Assembly (NCBI GenBank): GCA_036250225.1
Contig: JAPZLL010000011.1
Location: forward strand, 1 to 64,000
Source of the DNA: Cercophora sp. LCS_1
Taxonomy: Eukaryota > Ascomycota > Sordariomycetes > Sordariales > Lasiosphaeriaceae
Direction: 5' to 3'
Length of the DNA stretch: 64,000 bases
A model generated the notes under the pieces. It was not told the DNA's origin, ran no database searches, and was given only the letters and a program-made list of their open reading frames with translations. The position numbers and the translations under genes are program-made. Below are positions 45,007 to 56,424 of this stretch, in pieces (within the stretch, counting starts at the first letter, position 1; every line of letters starts with the position of its first letter).

Positions 45007-46137
45007 CGCGGTGGAGTGGCAAGTTGGAAGCTTGGCTGATTTACTGGTGGTTAGAATTTAAGGAAAAATTGGGATGGCGAGTTTCTGAGAGAGCGATGGT
45101 AACCAAACGGAGACTCTTGGGTTGGGTGGTTGGCGTATTTGTAGCCGGCAAGCAATCCCGACTTCTGTGCCCAGAGACTCAGCACACCAAGCTGCGCCCG
45201 TTATCAGCACCCAGTTCGAACGATAAGGCTCGGGTGCAACCTGATGGTCCAGCTAGCCACTTGTAGGAAGTGGCTTGCTGGGCTTTCTGGTTTGATACAT
45301 ATCACATTTGGATGAGTGTTTGTGTGACACTCAGTCATGCAGCCGGCGAGATTCAAGTAAAGATCTCAGTGGCTCGAGCGGAGTGTTCGCACGGAGTATT
45401 CCGCTGGGGCGGCAGCTCTCGCATGCAAGTTTCGGGGTCGACATTCTCCCCCGCCAGAGCCTTGCCGTCTGACCAACCTTCTGGCCACCCCTGCAAAGCG
45501 TTTCTTTTTTCTTTTCGTAAAGCGACGATTCCAACTCAGCATACTCGCGTGCCATTGAGAGAGGTTCATCACGCCGAGAATCAACACACTGAATACCTGA
45601 GAAATCGGTCTACCTTGGCCGCATTCCTAGCATGCAAGCTCAAACAATCAAACAACCACCCCGATCAAGCCTGGCATGCTGACTTCTTGTGAGTACATAT
45701 AACAGGCTCCAGGCTTTTGGCACTCGCAAAGGTTTGGTCAGTGGCTTGCAGGGCCAAGCTGAAAGTTGAAAGCCTCCATTTTCTGGACATTGCATCAACA
45801 ACCCGTCTCTTTGATCCAATGAACTCTCTCAGGAGTGAATATTCCGGAGTGGGATGGTCAGACGTGCATGGTGAGGGGTAGCTTTAGGGCTGGGGGTTTG
45901 GTGCATATTCCCGGTCGTGACGGTCTAGACCGTACGTGGCGTTGATAAAGTGACAGGTTGCGTCTGCTGGAGCCAGTCAGGACGCGGCAGAGGCGCAGCC
46001 TAGATGCATCTGCCGGCCCTACGAGGAATAAAATAGGGGCCGAGAGGGGAACAGGTACTGAACAGGCAGTGTTCTGAATCTTCCTTTTCCGATCCGAGGT
46101 GCTAACCGACAGAGGTACGATGTTAAAGCAAATGGTA
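45007..46137. other. Intergenic region upstream of the patatin-like gene
   Basis: About 1.1 kb, no supported gene. It contains the patatin-like promoter and the 3' flank of the HET gene. Confidence 0.4.
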
Positions 46138-47928
46138 TCATCCCAAAATCAAGTCAATCTCACCATCATGTCCAAATTCCCACACTACAGAGAGCATGCG
46201 TCCCAGACCTAACCTGTAGGCAACACCGTCCTCCCATGCTATCCACATGACATACGTTATACTCGCTGCACTCAAGCCCCAGCCGGTTTGTAGGGAATCC
46301 TCACCAAAGTCACCCCACTCAGAAACCGACCTCTCTCTCCAGGTTGCTCCACCGGCCACTTCGACGAGTTCCAAAGTGAGTTCGTCCGTAAACTCCGTAT
46401 CAAGAGAACACGTTGGTCTCAGCATCCCGCACGAATTGCTGAACTGGTTCAACAGAGTAAGATCATTGCACTGCGTCTGAGGAATTCGCCGAGCATTGAA
46501 GCGGCCCCGGCGAGTACGCCCGCAGAGAAAGCTTGCCGATGTGACATTCCCATGTTGCCCAAGGAGGGGAAGCGGGTATGCTGCCTTGGTGTCTTCTAGC
46601 CCGACATACTTCCAAACAGGCCGAATATCGGTGCTCTCTGGGGATTGTTCCCAGCCTTGGGGCGCCGCAAAACCCGCACCGCGACGAGGCCGATATATCA
46701 GAGACGATGCATCAATCGATACAAGACCATTGTGACTTGGGTCGCAGTAGGACCACTCAACCGTTGGTGTAACCTGAAACTTGACGCAAGAGTGTCGGCG
46801 GGAAGCGAGGTAGTGGATGTGACTGAAATGCTTGATCCAAGACTCAATGTCTATGGAACCCTCCCAACCAGCCCATGACCAGCTGGGGAGATGCTGGCCG
46901 TCGTTCGATGCGTTGTTGGAAAAGGTGCGTCGCTTCAGGGGCTCGCCTGGTTGCCACAACAACGCCTCGTAAAAAAACATCTGCGGAAGTCCGGAGATGA
47001 ACCCGCCGTCGAATGAGCGCTTCCAGACCGAAAGCAGACTCGAAATCGCCTTGAGCGCATCTTCGGGAAAGGTGAACTGGCGCGTGTTGTAGATGCACAC
47101 GGCACGCATGTACTGCTCGACATTGGGCCCAGCCGATGAGCTCAGTTGAATGTACCAGGGTAGGATCTTGAAGATGCTGTTGAGATGGCACTCGTTCCAC
47201 GCGGCGCGAGGACACTCCCAGATGACGAGCTGGTTGTGGAACATGATGCGGCGTCGTGAAAAGATCATCTCCTGGAATGTCCAGCCACGATTATACCAGG
47301 GTGCTGATTGCGTCTTGAGTGATTGTTCGACTTCTCGAACCGAGTCGCCGTGAAGGAAGCGTGATTCGGTAACGTTGCGGACGCCACGGAGCCCATGGTT
47401 GGCATCCCAGCCATCTGCAGCGATAATGGTGACGTAGGCGCTCGCATAGATCCATGCCATAGCGTGGATTTGCTTGCGCTTGATGTCGACGTCGTCCTGC
47501 ACAATACACAGCGCATCAACCCAGAGGTATGGGACGCCTAAGAGCTCCAAGAGACCAATGGTGTGTCGGATGGTCCGGGGCAGGACCACATCGGGCTGTT
47601 CTAGCGACCCTGGCTCTAGCCACCGAGGTAGGGTTGTGGTTGTTGTCTGGCTGCACTGCACGCCGCCCCAAACATAACTCAAAGCTGCGTAGCGGTCATT
47701 CGGACCGGCCGGGACCAGGCACTTTCGTCTGATATCGACGAGCCATTGTGGTCGTGTTTCGATGGAGTCGGCCGGGGTAAGTGCGGTGCAGCATGTAGAC
47801 TCATGGTTCTTGTCACACGTGTAAAGCCATGCCCCGAGTGTCTCGACGTCAATCCAGTGGGGGTTTACATCGTTGAATGCCGTCTGCGTTTCGACCAAGT
47901 CAAGCTTTTCGGATGCCGACGTCGTCAT
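46138..47928 (-). CDS. HET-domain (heterokaryon incompatibility) protein 1
   Basis: Intronless, 596 residues. The HET domain spans about 85-240 with YAALSYVWGG (motif 1), LGVPYLWVDALCIVQDD (motif 2) and GWTFQEMIFSRRRIMF (motif 3), the three conserved blocks of the family; PWYNRGWTFQEM is also typical. The C-terminal 350 residues are specific to this protein and carry no known repeat or NACHT. HET proteins trigger cell death when allelic or non-allelic partners meet in fused hyphae, and the HET domain is distantly TIR-like. All motifs appear intact, so the gene may be functional. A second intact HET gene lies at 58104-59870. Confidence 0.92.
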   Translation of the reverse strand: MTTSASEKLDLVETQTAFNDVNPHWIDVETLGAWLYTCDKNHESTCCTALTPADSIETRPQWLVDIRRKCLVPAGPNDRYAALSYVWGGVQCSQTTTTTLPRWLEPGSLEQPDVVLPRTIRHTIGLLELLGVPYLWVDALCIVQDDVDIKRKQIHAMAWIYASAYVTIIAADGWDANHGLRGVRNVTESRFLHGDSVREVEQSLKTQSAPWYNRGWTFQEMIFSRRRIMFHNQLVIWECPRAAWNECHLNSIFKILPWYIQLSSSAGPNVEQYMRAVCIYNTRQFTFPEDALKAISSLLSVWKRSFDGGFISGLPQMFFYEALLWQPGEPLKRRTFSNNASNDGQHLPSWSWAGWEGSIDIESWIKHFSHIHYLASRRHSCVKFQVTPTVEWSYCDPSHNGLVSIDASSLIYRPRRGAGFAAPQGWEQSPESTDIRPVWKYVGLEDTKAAYPLPLLGQHGNVTSASFLCGRTRRGRFNARRIPQTQCNDLTLLNQFSNSCGMLRPTCSLDTEFTDELTLELVEVAGGATWRERSVSEWGDFGEDSLQTGWGLSAASITYVMWIAWEDGVAYRLGLGRMLSVVWEFGHDGEIDLILG

Positions 47929-48244
47929 GGTGAGACTTCATCATCTCGATTGGCAAATGCGGGACTCGTCCCGTAATTCCATAAGAAGCAGGCACTGCGT
48001 GTTATACTTTCTCTCGTGGTCCACGAAGCGTGGCGGCGGCGGGTTGCGTCACCCAGCTTCGTAACCCCCTGCGGCGGGGTTCTTGGCAAGGGTTCCCTCC
48101 ATTCTGGTCAACAAGGCAGATCACCGCCATTTTTTATTGCCTCCGCAGCCAAGGCCCCGTCGAATATTCCTTGGGGGCATCGTTTCCAAGTTTCCAGATG
48201 CTGCCGCCGAAAAGTAAAAAAGTGTTTAATAACTTCCTCACCTT
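47929..48244. other. Intergenic region upstream of the HET gene
   Basis: 316 nt. It contains the HET gene promoter and the 3' flank of the next minus-strand gene. No gene. Confidence 0.45.
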
Positions 48245-50407
48245 TCACTCTGAAATGGCAGTATGGGCAATACCGCCACAAAACACCAAAAATGCCAGGA
48301 GAAATCCTCCAATGGAGAATCCGCCCTGCACGTCACCCTGCAGAATGGACCACACGACCGCGATCAGCAAGCAAGCCAGGAACCCGGCACACCCGAGAAC
48401 GAAGAACAAGAACCATTCCATTCCTTCTGCCAGTTGCAGGCCCCAGCCCAGCGAGCTTCCGCGCGCTGGACACGCAGCCAACTCAGCGCGCAACTTTCGA
48501 GGGATGCGGTTCCAGATTGTCGGGACCAAATCCGCATGTTCCGGGTGTTCGAACAAATGTGTTAGAAGGTTCGGTCCGATGGGCGGTACGACGTCGAAGT
48601 CCGCCCCCGCATCGAAACTGTACTCGGTTCCCACTCTATCCGGAGGAGGGACGGATGGACAGAGACGAACGTCGGCGAGGTGGCTGCGGTACATCTCAAA
48701 CTGCGAATGGTATTAGCGAAGCCCTGAAAGCGTCCATTATGAGGATGCAATACCTTGATGAAATTGATCGACTTCACCTTGCGAAGAAATCTCCAGGAGC
48801 TTTTACCCCTTTTAGCGGTGTAGTAGCGCCGCAGTAGGTGGAGAAATTCCTGGTCAGAGTTGATCCTGCAGATCTCGGGCTGGTATACCTTGGTGGCATA
48901 ATGCATGAAGGGGATGCAGAGGAGTAGGAAGTCGTGGGTGCTAATGTTGCCCAGTCCCGCGCGTGTGCAGGCGCCGGTGGTGATGACTTGTTGCTCATCT
49001 TGGCGGTGCCGCGGAAGTGTGCTTGACACTTTCGTGGAAGCCAACAGCCCTAAAAAGGCCTTAAAGGCCCCTGAGATGGCGCTCTTCCATTCCCTCGATT
49101 GCTCAGGGCTGTTCTCCACGTCAAAGACTTCGGCAGACTGATCTACGGTCAGGTCCTTTCCGTAACCCCGAAGGAGACTCTCGAGCTCAGCGATCTTCTC
49201 CGGTTGTGAAGACGAGTAGTCGTCGAACAGAGCTTTCCCGCACGCCTGTCCGTCTGCCGTTAGCTTGGCAACGAGGTATCAATCCGAGACCTACACAGGT
49301 CCAGTGAAGCCTGGTGCTGTTTCCCAGCCCTGGGTCACGACGCTGAAACTTCAACAAGGAGTTTTCAAACATGACTTTGACCCGGTCCCAAACCAAATTC
49401 AGGGGCGACTTTGTATCCATAGCTCGGAACCTCACCAACGCCTTCACGTTCGCCTGCAGAAACAGAATTGGCTCGGTTCGAAAGAAAAACGCCTCTGCAG
49501 CTTCGTATATGAACAGCGGATCTCCTTCGCCATCGCTGTCGCTATTACCGTCGATTTCGTCATTGGCTGGTTGCCGGGTTTCCTGTTTTTCCATCTCTGA
49601 ATGGCCCGGGTCCGTGGACCGTGGGTCCGAGGCGTGGTAATGAGCCTCGCAGAGCCGCTGTGCAATGTTTACACGCGCTCGGCGAACAAACCTGGCCGCC
49701 TGGATGCGCATTGCCCTCTCAGCCTTCGTCACCGACTCGTCAGTTGCGTTAAGGGCAAGCTTCTGCAAGTCGTCGGAGTAGCGGCGCAACAACCTCTCAA
49801 TGGTGCGGTGGGATCGCTTCCAAGTGGACGATCGCGTAATGAGCTGGGGCCAAAGGTATCGCAAGTCCCCGTAGCACAGGAGCTTGGAGAAGAACAAGCC
49901 AGCTGCGTCACCGTCCACCGTCGTAGTTGAAGAGGCGGCTGAAATGACGCTCTCTCCATCCGAATCATGGTCGGCGTCCCAGTCATCCGAGTCGTCGGAG
50001 AAGGGTTGGAGAGCGTCGTCTTCAACCTCCGAAGTGACATTGGCAGGACCCTGTGCCTCCGCTGCCCGCCGCTTCTTCAAGGCCATGGCAATGGATCCCG
50101 ACGCCTCCAACATATCCCTCCAGTTTGCCGTGGAGGACTCTGTTGCAGTGCCAACATTCTGCCTGCCACTCGCAGCGGTCAATCGGTGGCCATCTTGACG
50201 TATCGGTTCCAGGGTCTTGCTCCCTGGCACAGTTGTAGAGTCGGAATCCTTTTCCTTCAGAGTATGCTCATTGCAGCTGTAGCCCACCAGGATGCTTCTC
50301 CGCTGTATCCCATGCCCCGGCCGCCCATACGCCGCGCATCTGTCGACCGCATGCTGATAGTAAAGACATCGACATAGAGCGTAGAGTTCGATGACCTGAT
50401 AACACAT
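48245..50407 (-). CDS. Fungus-specific family protein, Cys/His N-terminus and two C-terminal TM helices
   Basis: Three exons (50407-49297, 49253-48754, 48700-48245) give 688 residues. The N-terminus MCYQVIELYALCRCLYYQHA..RCAAYG is the conserved opening of a large, lineage-expanded Pezizomycotina family. Later conserved blocks are LLCYGDLRYLWPQL, TERLLRRYS-like and FVRRAR in exon 1, then FDDY, PEICRINSDQEF and LRKVKSINFIK|FE, and finally PPIGPNLLTHLFEHPEHAD and RIPRKLRAEL before two hydrophobic helices (about 630-685). A Ser/Asp-rich acidic linker (about 95-130) separates the first two blocks. Joins were chosen to restore W.Y/C.CGK.LFDDY and VK[F]E, which recur in the family. Function unknown. 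The N-terminal Cys/His pattern suggests metal binding, and the C-terminal helices membrane attachment. Confidence 0.8.
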
Positions 50408-50793
50408 GGTAGCTGCTGTGCGTTGTTGAGGAGGACGACACCCGTGTTTTGAATGAAGGACAGAGCAGGCGGCTGCGGCTGGTCGAATTGTCGAGGTTTT
50501 GATGTCGCATGCAGCCAGCCATCTGCAGTGCGACATTAAATGCAAGAGGCCTCGCGGAAGGCAACACGGCGCACGGCACCCGCTTCCAGAGGCGACTGAC
50601 CACACCGAAAATCCTATTTGGGAGCCCCTGTCCACAGTGGCAAACCGCACTACTCCTCGAAACAAAAACTCAAGCAGTAACGTTGAGACACAAATCACCA
50701 CGCTCAAATGATAAACGCCATACTGCAATCTTACAACCAATACCGTGTTATACAAACTTTTCGTGTAGCCTCTCACAGAATACAGTCAGGTCT
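50408..50793. other. Intergenic region
   Basis: 386 nt between two minus-strand genes. It contains the promoter of the downstream family protein. No gene. Confidence 0.45.
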
Positions 50794-52309
50794 TTACTTT
50801 GGATCCAACCCGGTGGACGTAGTGCATCCCATATCCTCACACGTAAATTCCTGGTCCAGCAACTTCTCGAAACTAATATCGAAATTATTCTCCGGAAAGG
50901 GAGTGACAGCCGAGTCTGCAGATACCATCGGATCGTGGTCCCACAATATCCGCTGAAGGCTCTGTGTGTAGTCGAATGATGTGCTCTCAGGCTCATTAAT
51001 CGCAGCGAAATGGGGAGTCGAGGCCGAATCCTGGAGTGACAACTCTCCCGGCTCATCCAAAATGTCAGGCGATGGTTCGGGCGATGGTTCGGGCGATGGG
51101 GCTTCGCCGTCTCGAAACATTCGCAGCAGACGCAACTGGAGGTTAATCATGGTCTGTTCGATCCGCGGACGCAACGTGTCTTGAAGCGATTGTAGTTCGT
51201 CCTGGAAGATGATGTCGAGTTCCCGGCGAGCATGGCCCGGCATCTCTCTACGGAGATACACGGCGTAGTTCTCTATTCCCGCTCTTGCTTGGTTGGTGTC
51301 GGTGACGCCGTAGTCTAAGCCCGAATGCCAGCTGAGCCCTCTTGTAGTGTGTATAAGGGCCACTTACACGGTGTTGGGATTTTGTTCACGTCATCATCGG
51401 GAAACAGAATCTTGTAGACGTCATTCCACCTGTCTTCCCGACTCATGGCCGGGCTGGCCCTCCGTCTGCTCCGTAGCATCTTCTCCTGCTCCTTTGTGAA
51501 ACCATCGGTCATCCTCTGGTTCATCTGGACAGCACAGGGAGGATCTTGTTGCAAATGTTCCCTATACGCGCCTTCAGCCCGGAATGACTTCCAGCACCGG
51601 GGACACTGAAGAGGGAGCGCATGGCGCCTGTAAAGGTGAGCTCTGCGTAGGTATGTTAGCCTGGAACGAGGATCGCTGTGGAGAACGAACTTGAGACGGT
51701 GTATTTCATCCCAACCTGGGCCAGGACAGCTTGTCCATGTGCTGTACCTAGCGGGGCTGCGCTTGTAATAAGGGCAGGCAAGTTTCTTCGCATCCGGGGC
51801 CTCTTCCGTCTTCTGTCGTCGCCGTCGTTGTCGCCATTGTCGTTGTCACTGTCGTGGCTTTGCTGGCCGGCTCGGCACTTAGTGGCCTTGGTGGTGGCTT
51901 GCACAGACGCGATGCTTCCTCCATAAGTACCACTCTCCTGGAGCGGTATCTGGCTCGTCTCAGACCGAGGATGTTCGTCTCGCTCCGCGTCAGCAACTCT
52001 TGCGCCGAGATATTTGCAGAGTTGGCGAATCAGACGGTCCACAAATATCCGCTGTTGATGTTGAAATAGGCTCAAACTGCTGGGATGGTCGTTGGTCGTT
52101 GACGCCGAACTCGACGAGCCTTCGCCGCAACTATTGTCATCACCGCAGTCATCGTCACTAGAAGAGGCTGTTGAGCCTGCGCGTGTAAGCTCCGGTGCTT
52201 CCGGCGGCGGCGTCGTCTCGTTTTCGTGGATGGAAACCGGGCGCTGTGTTTCTGTTGTTTCCGGCGAGTCTGAGGGTGTGTCCCCCGCAAGGAAAGGTTC
52301 GTCTGGCAT
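50794..52309 (-). CDS. C2H2-type zinc-finger-like protein (fungus-specific), frame-continuous with the methyltransferase upstream
   Basis: Exons 52309-51691 (with a possible 47-nt intron 51849-51803), 51642-51368 and 51314-50794 give about 455 residues if started at the ATG at 52309. The core reads LACPYYKRSPARY..W.SCPGPGW..IHRLK, HLYRRHALPLQCPRCWK and EHLQQDPPC, the degenerate C2H2 pair of a large fungal family, followed by GFTKEQEKMLRSRR, W..VYKILFPDD..KIPTP and YAVYLRREMPGHARRELD, also family hallmarks. The N-terminal part is Ser/Asp-rich. The later introns have good signals (donor GTAAGT at 51367; GGCTAAC and CGCAG before 51642). The frame changes inside a GAC-rich stretch at 51800-51850; the proposed intron restores it but has no branch site, so an indel is also possible. 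No stop separates this gene from the methyltransferase sequence at 52310-53527, so a single fused gene is possible. Regulatory role inferred. Confidence 0.68.
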
Positions 52310-53527
52310 CGGCTTATGTCCAACAACTACGTGCACCCTGGTATAAGCATGCATCAAAGGGTTCTTGATGTCTTGTCTGACGCGGGACAAAAACTCCTGG
52401 TGTGCCAGTTAGCTCTCTGGTCTATCTGCTGTCAAGTCGCGACAGGTGAGCTGCTGCTTACCGTGATTTTAGCGTAGTCCATTCTAAGTGCTTCGTGAAA
52501 CAGACGCGAGGAAAGGCTTCCTAGCCCAGAGCCGAGGGACATGCCCCAACACAGGCCTACTTTCTGCAGAGCAGGATCCGCCGCCCAAACCCCAATGGGC
52601 ATCTTGAAAACTCGTTGATGCACGTCCACGAAGCCTGGATCCCTGTACCATTCGACCACTCTTTCCGCCACATCACGAGGGTGGCCCTTGAGTGAAGCCG
52701 CTCTATCAAGATTGCGAGCCCAGCAAGCCAGGGAGGTGTCCACTGACACCGATCCGTCGTCACAGTTGACCGAACGTCCAATCTCCTGACTCTCGAACCA
52801 CCCACCGGGCCGTAAGCAATCAAACGCTTGGTGAATGGCCTCTTCGCTGAAATCTTTCCAGCACCCCACATAGGTGGTTGACCGGGTGTGTATGTAGTCG
52901 AAGCTGCCATTGGCATAAGCCCAGGGCGTAATGCGCAAATTGCCGAGTTCGAATCTGACATTGGACGGGTGCCAATCGGGCTGCGCGGACGACCAGTCTG
53001 TGCCAACCACGTGCCAGTTTGGGTACTGATCCGCGATATCGATGGCTCAGATACCTGTGCCGGTGCAAACATCCAGTACCCGGATGGGCGATGTGGCCAG
53101 CACGGGCGCCAGATGGAGTTTGCCGCCCATCAGTCGAAAGACAGCATGGTGTGCAATGTCTTGTCGCTGATACTCCTGCTCGTCGTCTGGACAGAAGTAC
53201 TCTGTAACAACACAAGACGTCAGGAACAACCATGACAATAACGAATCAAACTAGAGCGATACAGACCATCTGTATTCTCCTCTGTCCCGTCTCGGCGCCA
53301 CTCCCGATAAACACGCCCGAAACGGTGCACATTTCCACCCCCGACATCAATGGCAGAATCCTAGGAGTAACGGAAGGCCAGTATCAGATGCATGGATAGT
53401 CTCTTGGACGATGAGGCGACTGTACCACACAGGTGGGGGATTTCTCAACTGGGGATATCGCATCGTCTGAGGCATCGTCGATTTCTGAGGTGCCGCACCC
53501 GGGCGGCGTTTTAGGCTCCATGTCCAT
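52310..53527 (-). CDS. LaeA-like SAM-dependent methyltransferase, interrupted by an in-frame TGA
   Basis: Exons 53527-53426, 53360-53267, 53201-52462 and 52396-52310 encode about 341 codons of a LaeA/class I methyltransferase: YREWRRDGT..NTDEYFCPDDEQE, HHAVFRLMGGKLHLAPV, motif I VLDVCTGTGI*AIDIADQYP, GTDWSSAQP..HPSNVRFE, FDYIHTRSTTYVGCWKDF, and the usual end HAYTRVHVVVGHKP. The codon after TGTGI is TGA (53047-53049, codon 117), where the family has Trp. All splice sites look intact and no other stop is present. The last exon continues without a stop into the C2H2-type sequence. Family members methylate unknown or histone-linked targets and control secondary metabolism in the case of LaeA; most paralogues are uncharacterised. 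Either a recent pseudogene, a recoded or edited transcript, or a sequence error. Confidence 0.72.
53047..53049 (-). other. In-frame TGA inside methyltransferase motif I
   Basis: On the minus strand the codon following GGC ACA GGT ATC is TGA, replacing the Trp (TGG) of the conserved GTGIWA motif. The reading frame is otherwise continuous on both sides. Confidence 0.85.
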
Positions 53528-54154
53528 GATGAAGAATGTAGGAGGATCAACATCAAGATCAAACCATGTATCAGGTGCGCGGTATCTGGACCTGATGCGA
53601 AGACTTGAGAGGGAAGAGAAAGGAAAAAGTAGGCGAATATTTAGGTGGTTGGAAATTGGGAATGCGTTCGGAGGCGTTCAATAGACCCCTGTTGCGGCTT
53701 TCCCTGTTTCGGCCAGCATACCAGCCCTCTCGAGAGACTCTCTCACCAGCATCAAGACCGTCAACCGTGTGCCCGAGGATGATCACCCCAGATTCCGTCA
53801 ATCAAAATGACTTTCACAGCTTTCATTCCTGTCGAAGAGCTTCAGGCCGGGTGCTATGTATGAGCGACGGGAGCGTCTCGATTGGTTGACGCGAAGCCAC
53901 GGCCAGAGTCGTTGGTATCACCGTTCCCACTGGGTACGCCTATCCAAGGATTCCATCGGCCTAGGACATGGAAGGAAACTGCAGGATTGCACCATGCAGT
54001 GATGGAAGCGGTGTAACAGCAACCACGGAAGGTGCGACACACCACGTGAGACATGGCCAGTTGAACAGGTATTAGGTGGGGACAACCCCGCCTCCCACAA
54101 ACACAGGAATTCTGGACATGACGAAATTTTCCTTGCTGCTTCACCACCAGTACG
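53528..54154. promoter_or_regulatory. Divergent intergenic region, methyltransferase / GMC oxidoreductase
   Basis: 627 nt between the divergent start codons, so it should carry both promoters. No clear operator recognised and no gene. Confidence 0.45.
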
Positions 54155-56372
54155 ATGACCAGCTTTGGTGCTGTGCGACGTGCCCTCGTGGCACTATTCC
54201 TCAGCGCTGCTTGGGGGTCTTGCACGACGGTCACCAACGAGACCGATATCATCGACATCGCGACTAACAGAACCTTCGACTACGTCATCGCCGGTGCCGG
54301 TCTCAGCGGGCTTACCGTGGGAAACAAAGTGAGTCGCCTTTCCATCGTCGTGGAGCATCTTTAACGGATGTTTTGCGGTAGCTCAGTGGTGCGGGATTCT
54401 CCGTCCTCATTATCGAAGCAGGTCCGGATGGGTCATGGAACCCAGCCATATCTTACGCCGAGGACCGGGTGTGGGGAGACACTTTTTGCAACTGGAAGTA
54501 TCCGGCATACGCCGAGAACGGGACCCAGCTGAAGTGGAAGGTGGACAGCGGCGCCTGCATTGGAGGATCGACCTCAAGTGAATCCGGTTCCTGTCACCCT
54601 CTCCCGGAGGCAGCTAACTCTTAAGTCAACGGCATGGTGTGGTATCGACCAGCCAAAGCGGAGCTTGACAAGCTCGAGAGTCTCGGGAACCCAGGCTGGA
54701 ACTGGAACAATTTGCTGCCGGTGAGCCGGCCATTCATCTGTCAACCTTCTAGTAGTTCAATCCCTAACTCGTCGGCGTCAGTATTTCGAGGCCAGCGAGC
54801 GAGTCATCCCTCCAAGCCCAGATCAGGTGGCTCAAGGAGCAGGAACCGTCCCCGGAGCCCACGGTTCTGACGGGGTTGTCAACACTTCTTACCCAGTGAG
54901 TTTCATATCATCCAGCAATGCCACCTGCTGACACCTTGAAGACTCCGCTCTCCATCCCCAAGGCAGTCAATCTTTACAAACAAGCAGTTTCGTTGACCTT
55001 TCCTGGTCTCGCTGTCGGCGAGGACCTGTCAGACAGAGACTCGGTCTCCTCCGCGACAACTCTTTACACCGTGTGGTATGATCCAGCAACAGGAAAGCAC
55101 CGACGATCATCGGCAGCGGACGGTTATCTCTGGGACCCTAACCAGCAACGCGCAGGGCTCTTCGTTCTTACAACACACAAGATCGACAAGGTATTGTTCA
55201 GGAATGACACCACTGCCACTGGCGTGTCTTTTCTCCCAACCAACAGCAGCAGTTCATCGTTCGAAACTTTGGAAGTTTACGCGCGCAAGGGGGTTATCTT
55301 GTCTGCGGGGTCTTTGGCATCGGCTCCGATCTTGGAGAGGTCGGGTATTGGACGGTCCGACGTCTTGAAAGCAGCAGGCATCGAACAACTCATCGACCTG
55401 CCTGGTGTCGGCGCAAATCTAAACGTGAACTTCCTGTTTTGGTGGACAAGTATCTGCTCTGACCACATCATGAATAGGACCAACCTGGGACAGGAACATC
55501 TGCTTTGGTAGCAGAGGGGTATCAAAGCGATACTGGAATCATCAACAAGAGGGGCTTCTTTGCACCTGAGATATCTCTCATCAGTGTCAACGAACTTTGG
55601 CCTGGGGGTGAGTCGATGATTTCGACGCGTAAAGCCGTTGAGTTGCGTCGTGCTGAAACATCACCAGGATTGCCAGCCTACCCTGGGAACCTCACCTCAG
55701 AACGCAGCCTTCAGTCCAGAGCTGAAAGTCTTGTCAGAGCTAAAGCGGCAGTCAACATCGCCGCAGCCAAGGCAATCCTCAACGCAACAATCGACCTCAT
55801 TACCGCACAGAACCGCAAGTTCCAAGTCTTTGTCGACGAACCCTTGCTGACTCATCCCAGTCCCGGTCGTCGAGCTCCTGGCAGACAGTGGCGGAGAAAC
55901 TCTTTTTACTGCCTTTTGGCCACTCCTCACTCTCTCGCGGGGACACATCCACATTGACACGTCCGACCCGTTGGTCCACCCCCTCATCACTCCACGGCTA
56001 CTTGAAGATTCTTTTGATGCAGCCGTTGCAATCTCCATTGCAAGGGCTTCCCGCAGCGTATTCTCCTCCCCGCCGTTCAAAGGTATTGTAGCCAACGCAT
56101 ACTACGACCCTGCCATCGGACCAAATGGAACAGACGCGGAATACCTAGCCTGGTACAAGTCCTCCATGTTTGGAGCAAGTCACTGGATTGGCTCAACCTC
56201 AATGATGCCAAGGCATCTCGGCGGAGTCGTCGACCACCGATTGCGAGTCTACGGAACAAAGCAGCTGCGCGTCGTAGACGCAGGCATTCTCCCGCTTCAA
56301 CTCACTTCGCACACCATGTCAACATTGTATGCAGTCTCTGCCAGAGCAGCGGATCTCATTCTTGACAACTAG
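54155..56372 (+). CDS. GMC oxidoreductase (glucose oxidase/choline dehydrogenase family), one unresolved frame change
   Basis: Signal peptide (1-22). Exons 54155-54328, 54382-54577, 54626-54720, 54782-54895, 54942-55424, 55478-55607 and 55668 onward. The FAD motif YVIAGAGLSGLTVGNKLSGAG spans the first intron; LIIEAGPDGS, GACIGGSTSINGMVWYRP (GMC signature 1) and GVILSAGSLASAPILERSGIG (signature 2) follow. The C-terminus has MMPRHLGGVVD and LRVVDAGILPLQLTSHTMS, with His as catalytic base. Between QNRKFQVF (about 55830) and VPVVELLADSGGETLF (from about 55862) the frame shifts: a GCTGAC..CCCAG acceptor-like signal is present, but no GT gives the needed phase 1. The only canonical alternative (49-nt intron ending CGTCGAG) would delete the conserved VPVVE. 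Either a non-standard intron or a 1-nt lesion. About 600 residues; extracellular oxidation of an alcohol or sugar is inferred. Confidence 0.8.
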
Positions 56373-56424
56373 GTACTTCAGCCGCAAGTGTAGCTATAAT
56401 CCCCAACTATTGGGCCTGTTTATT

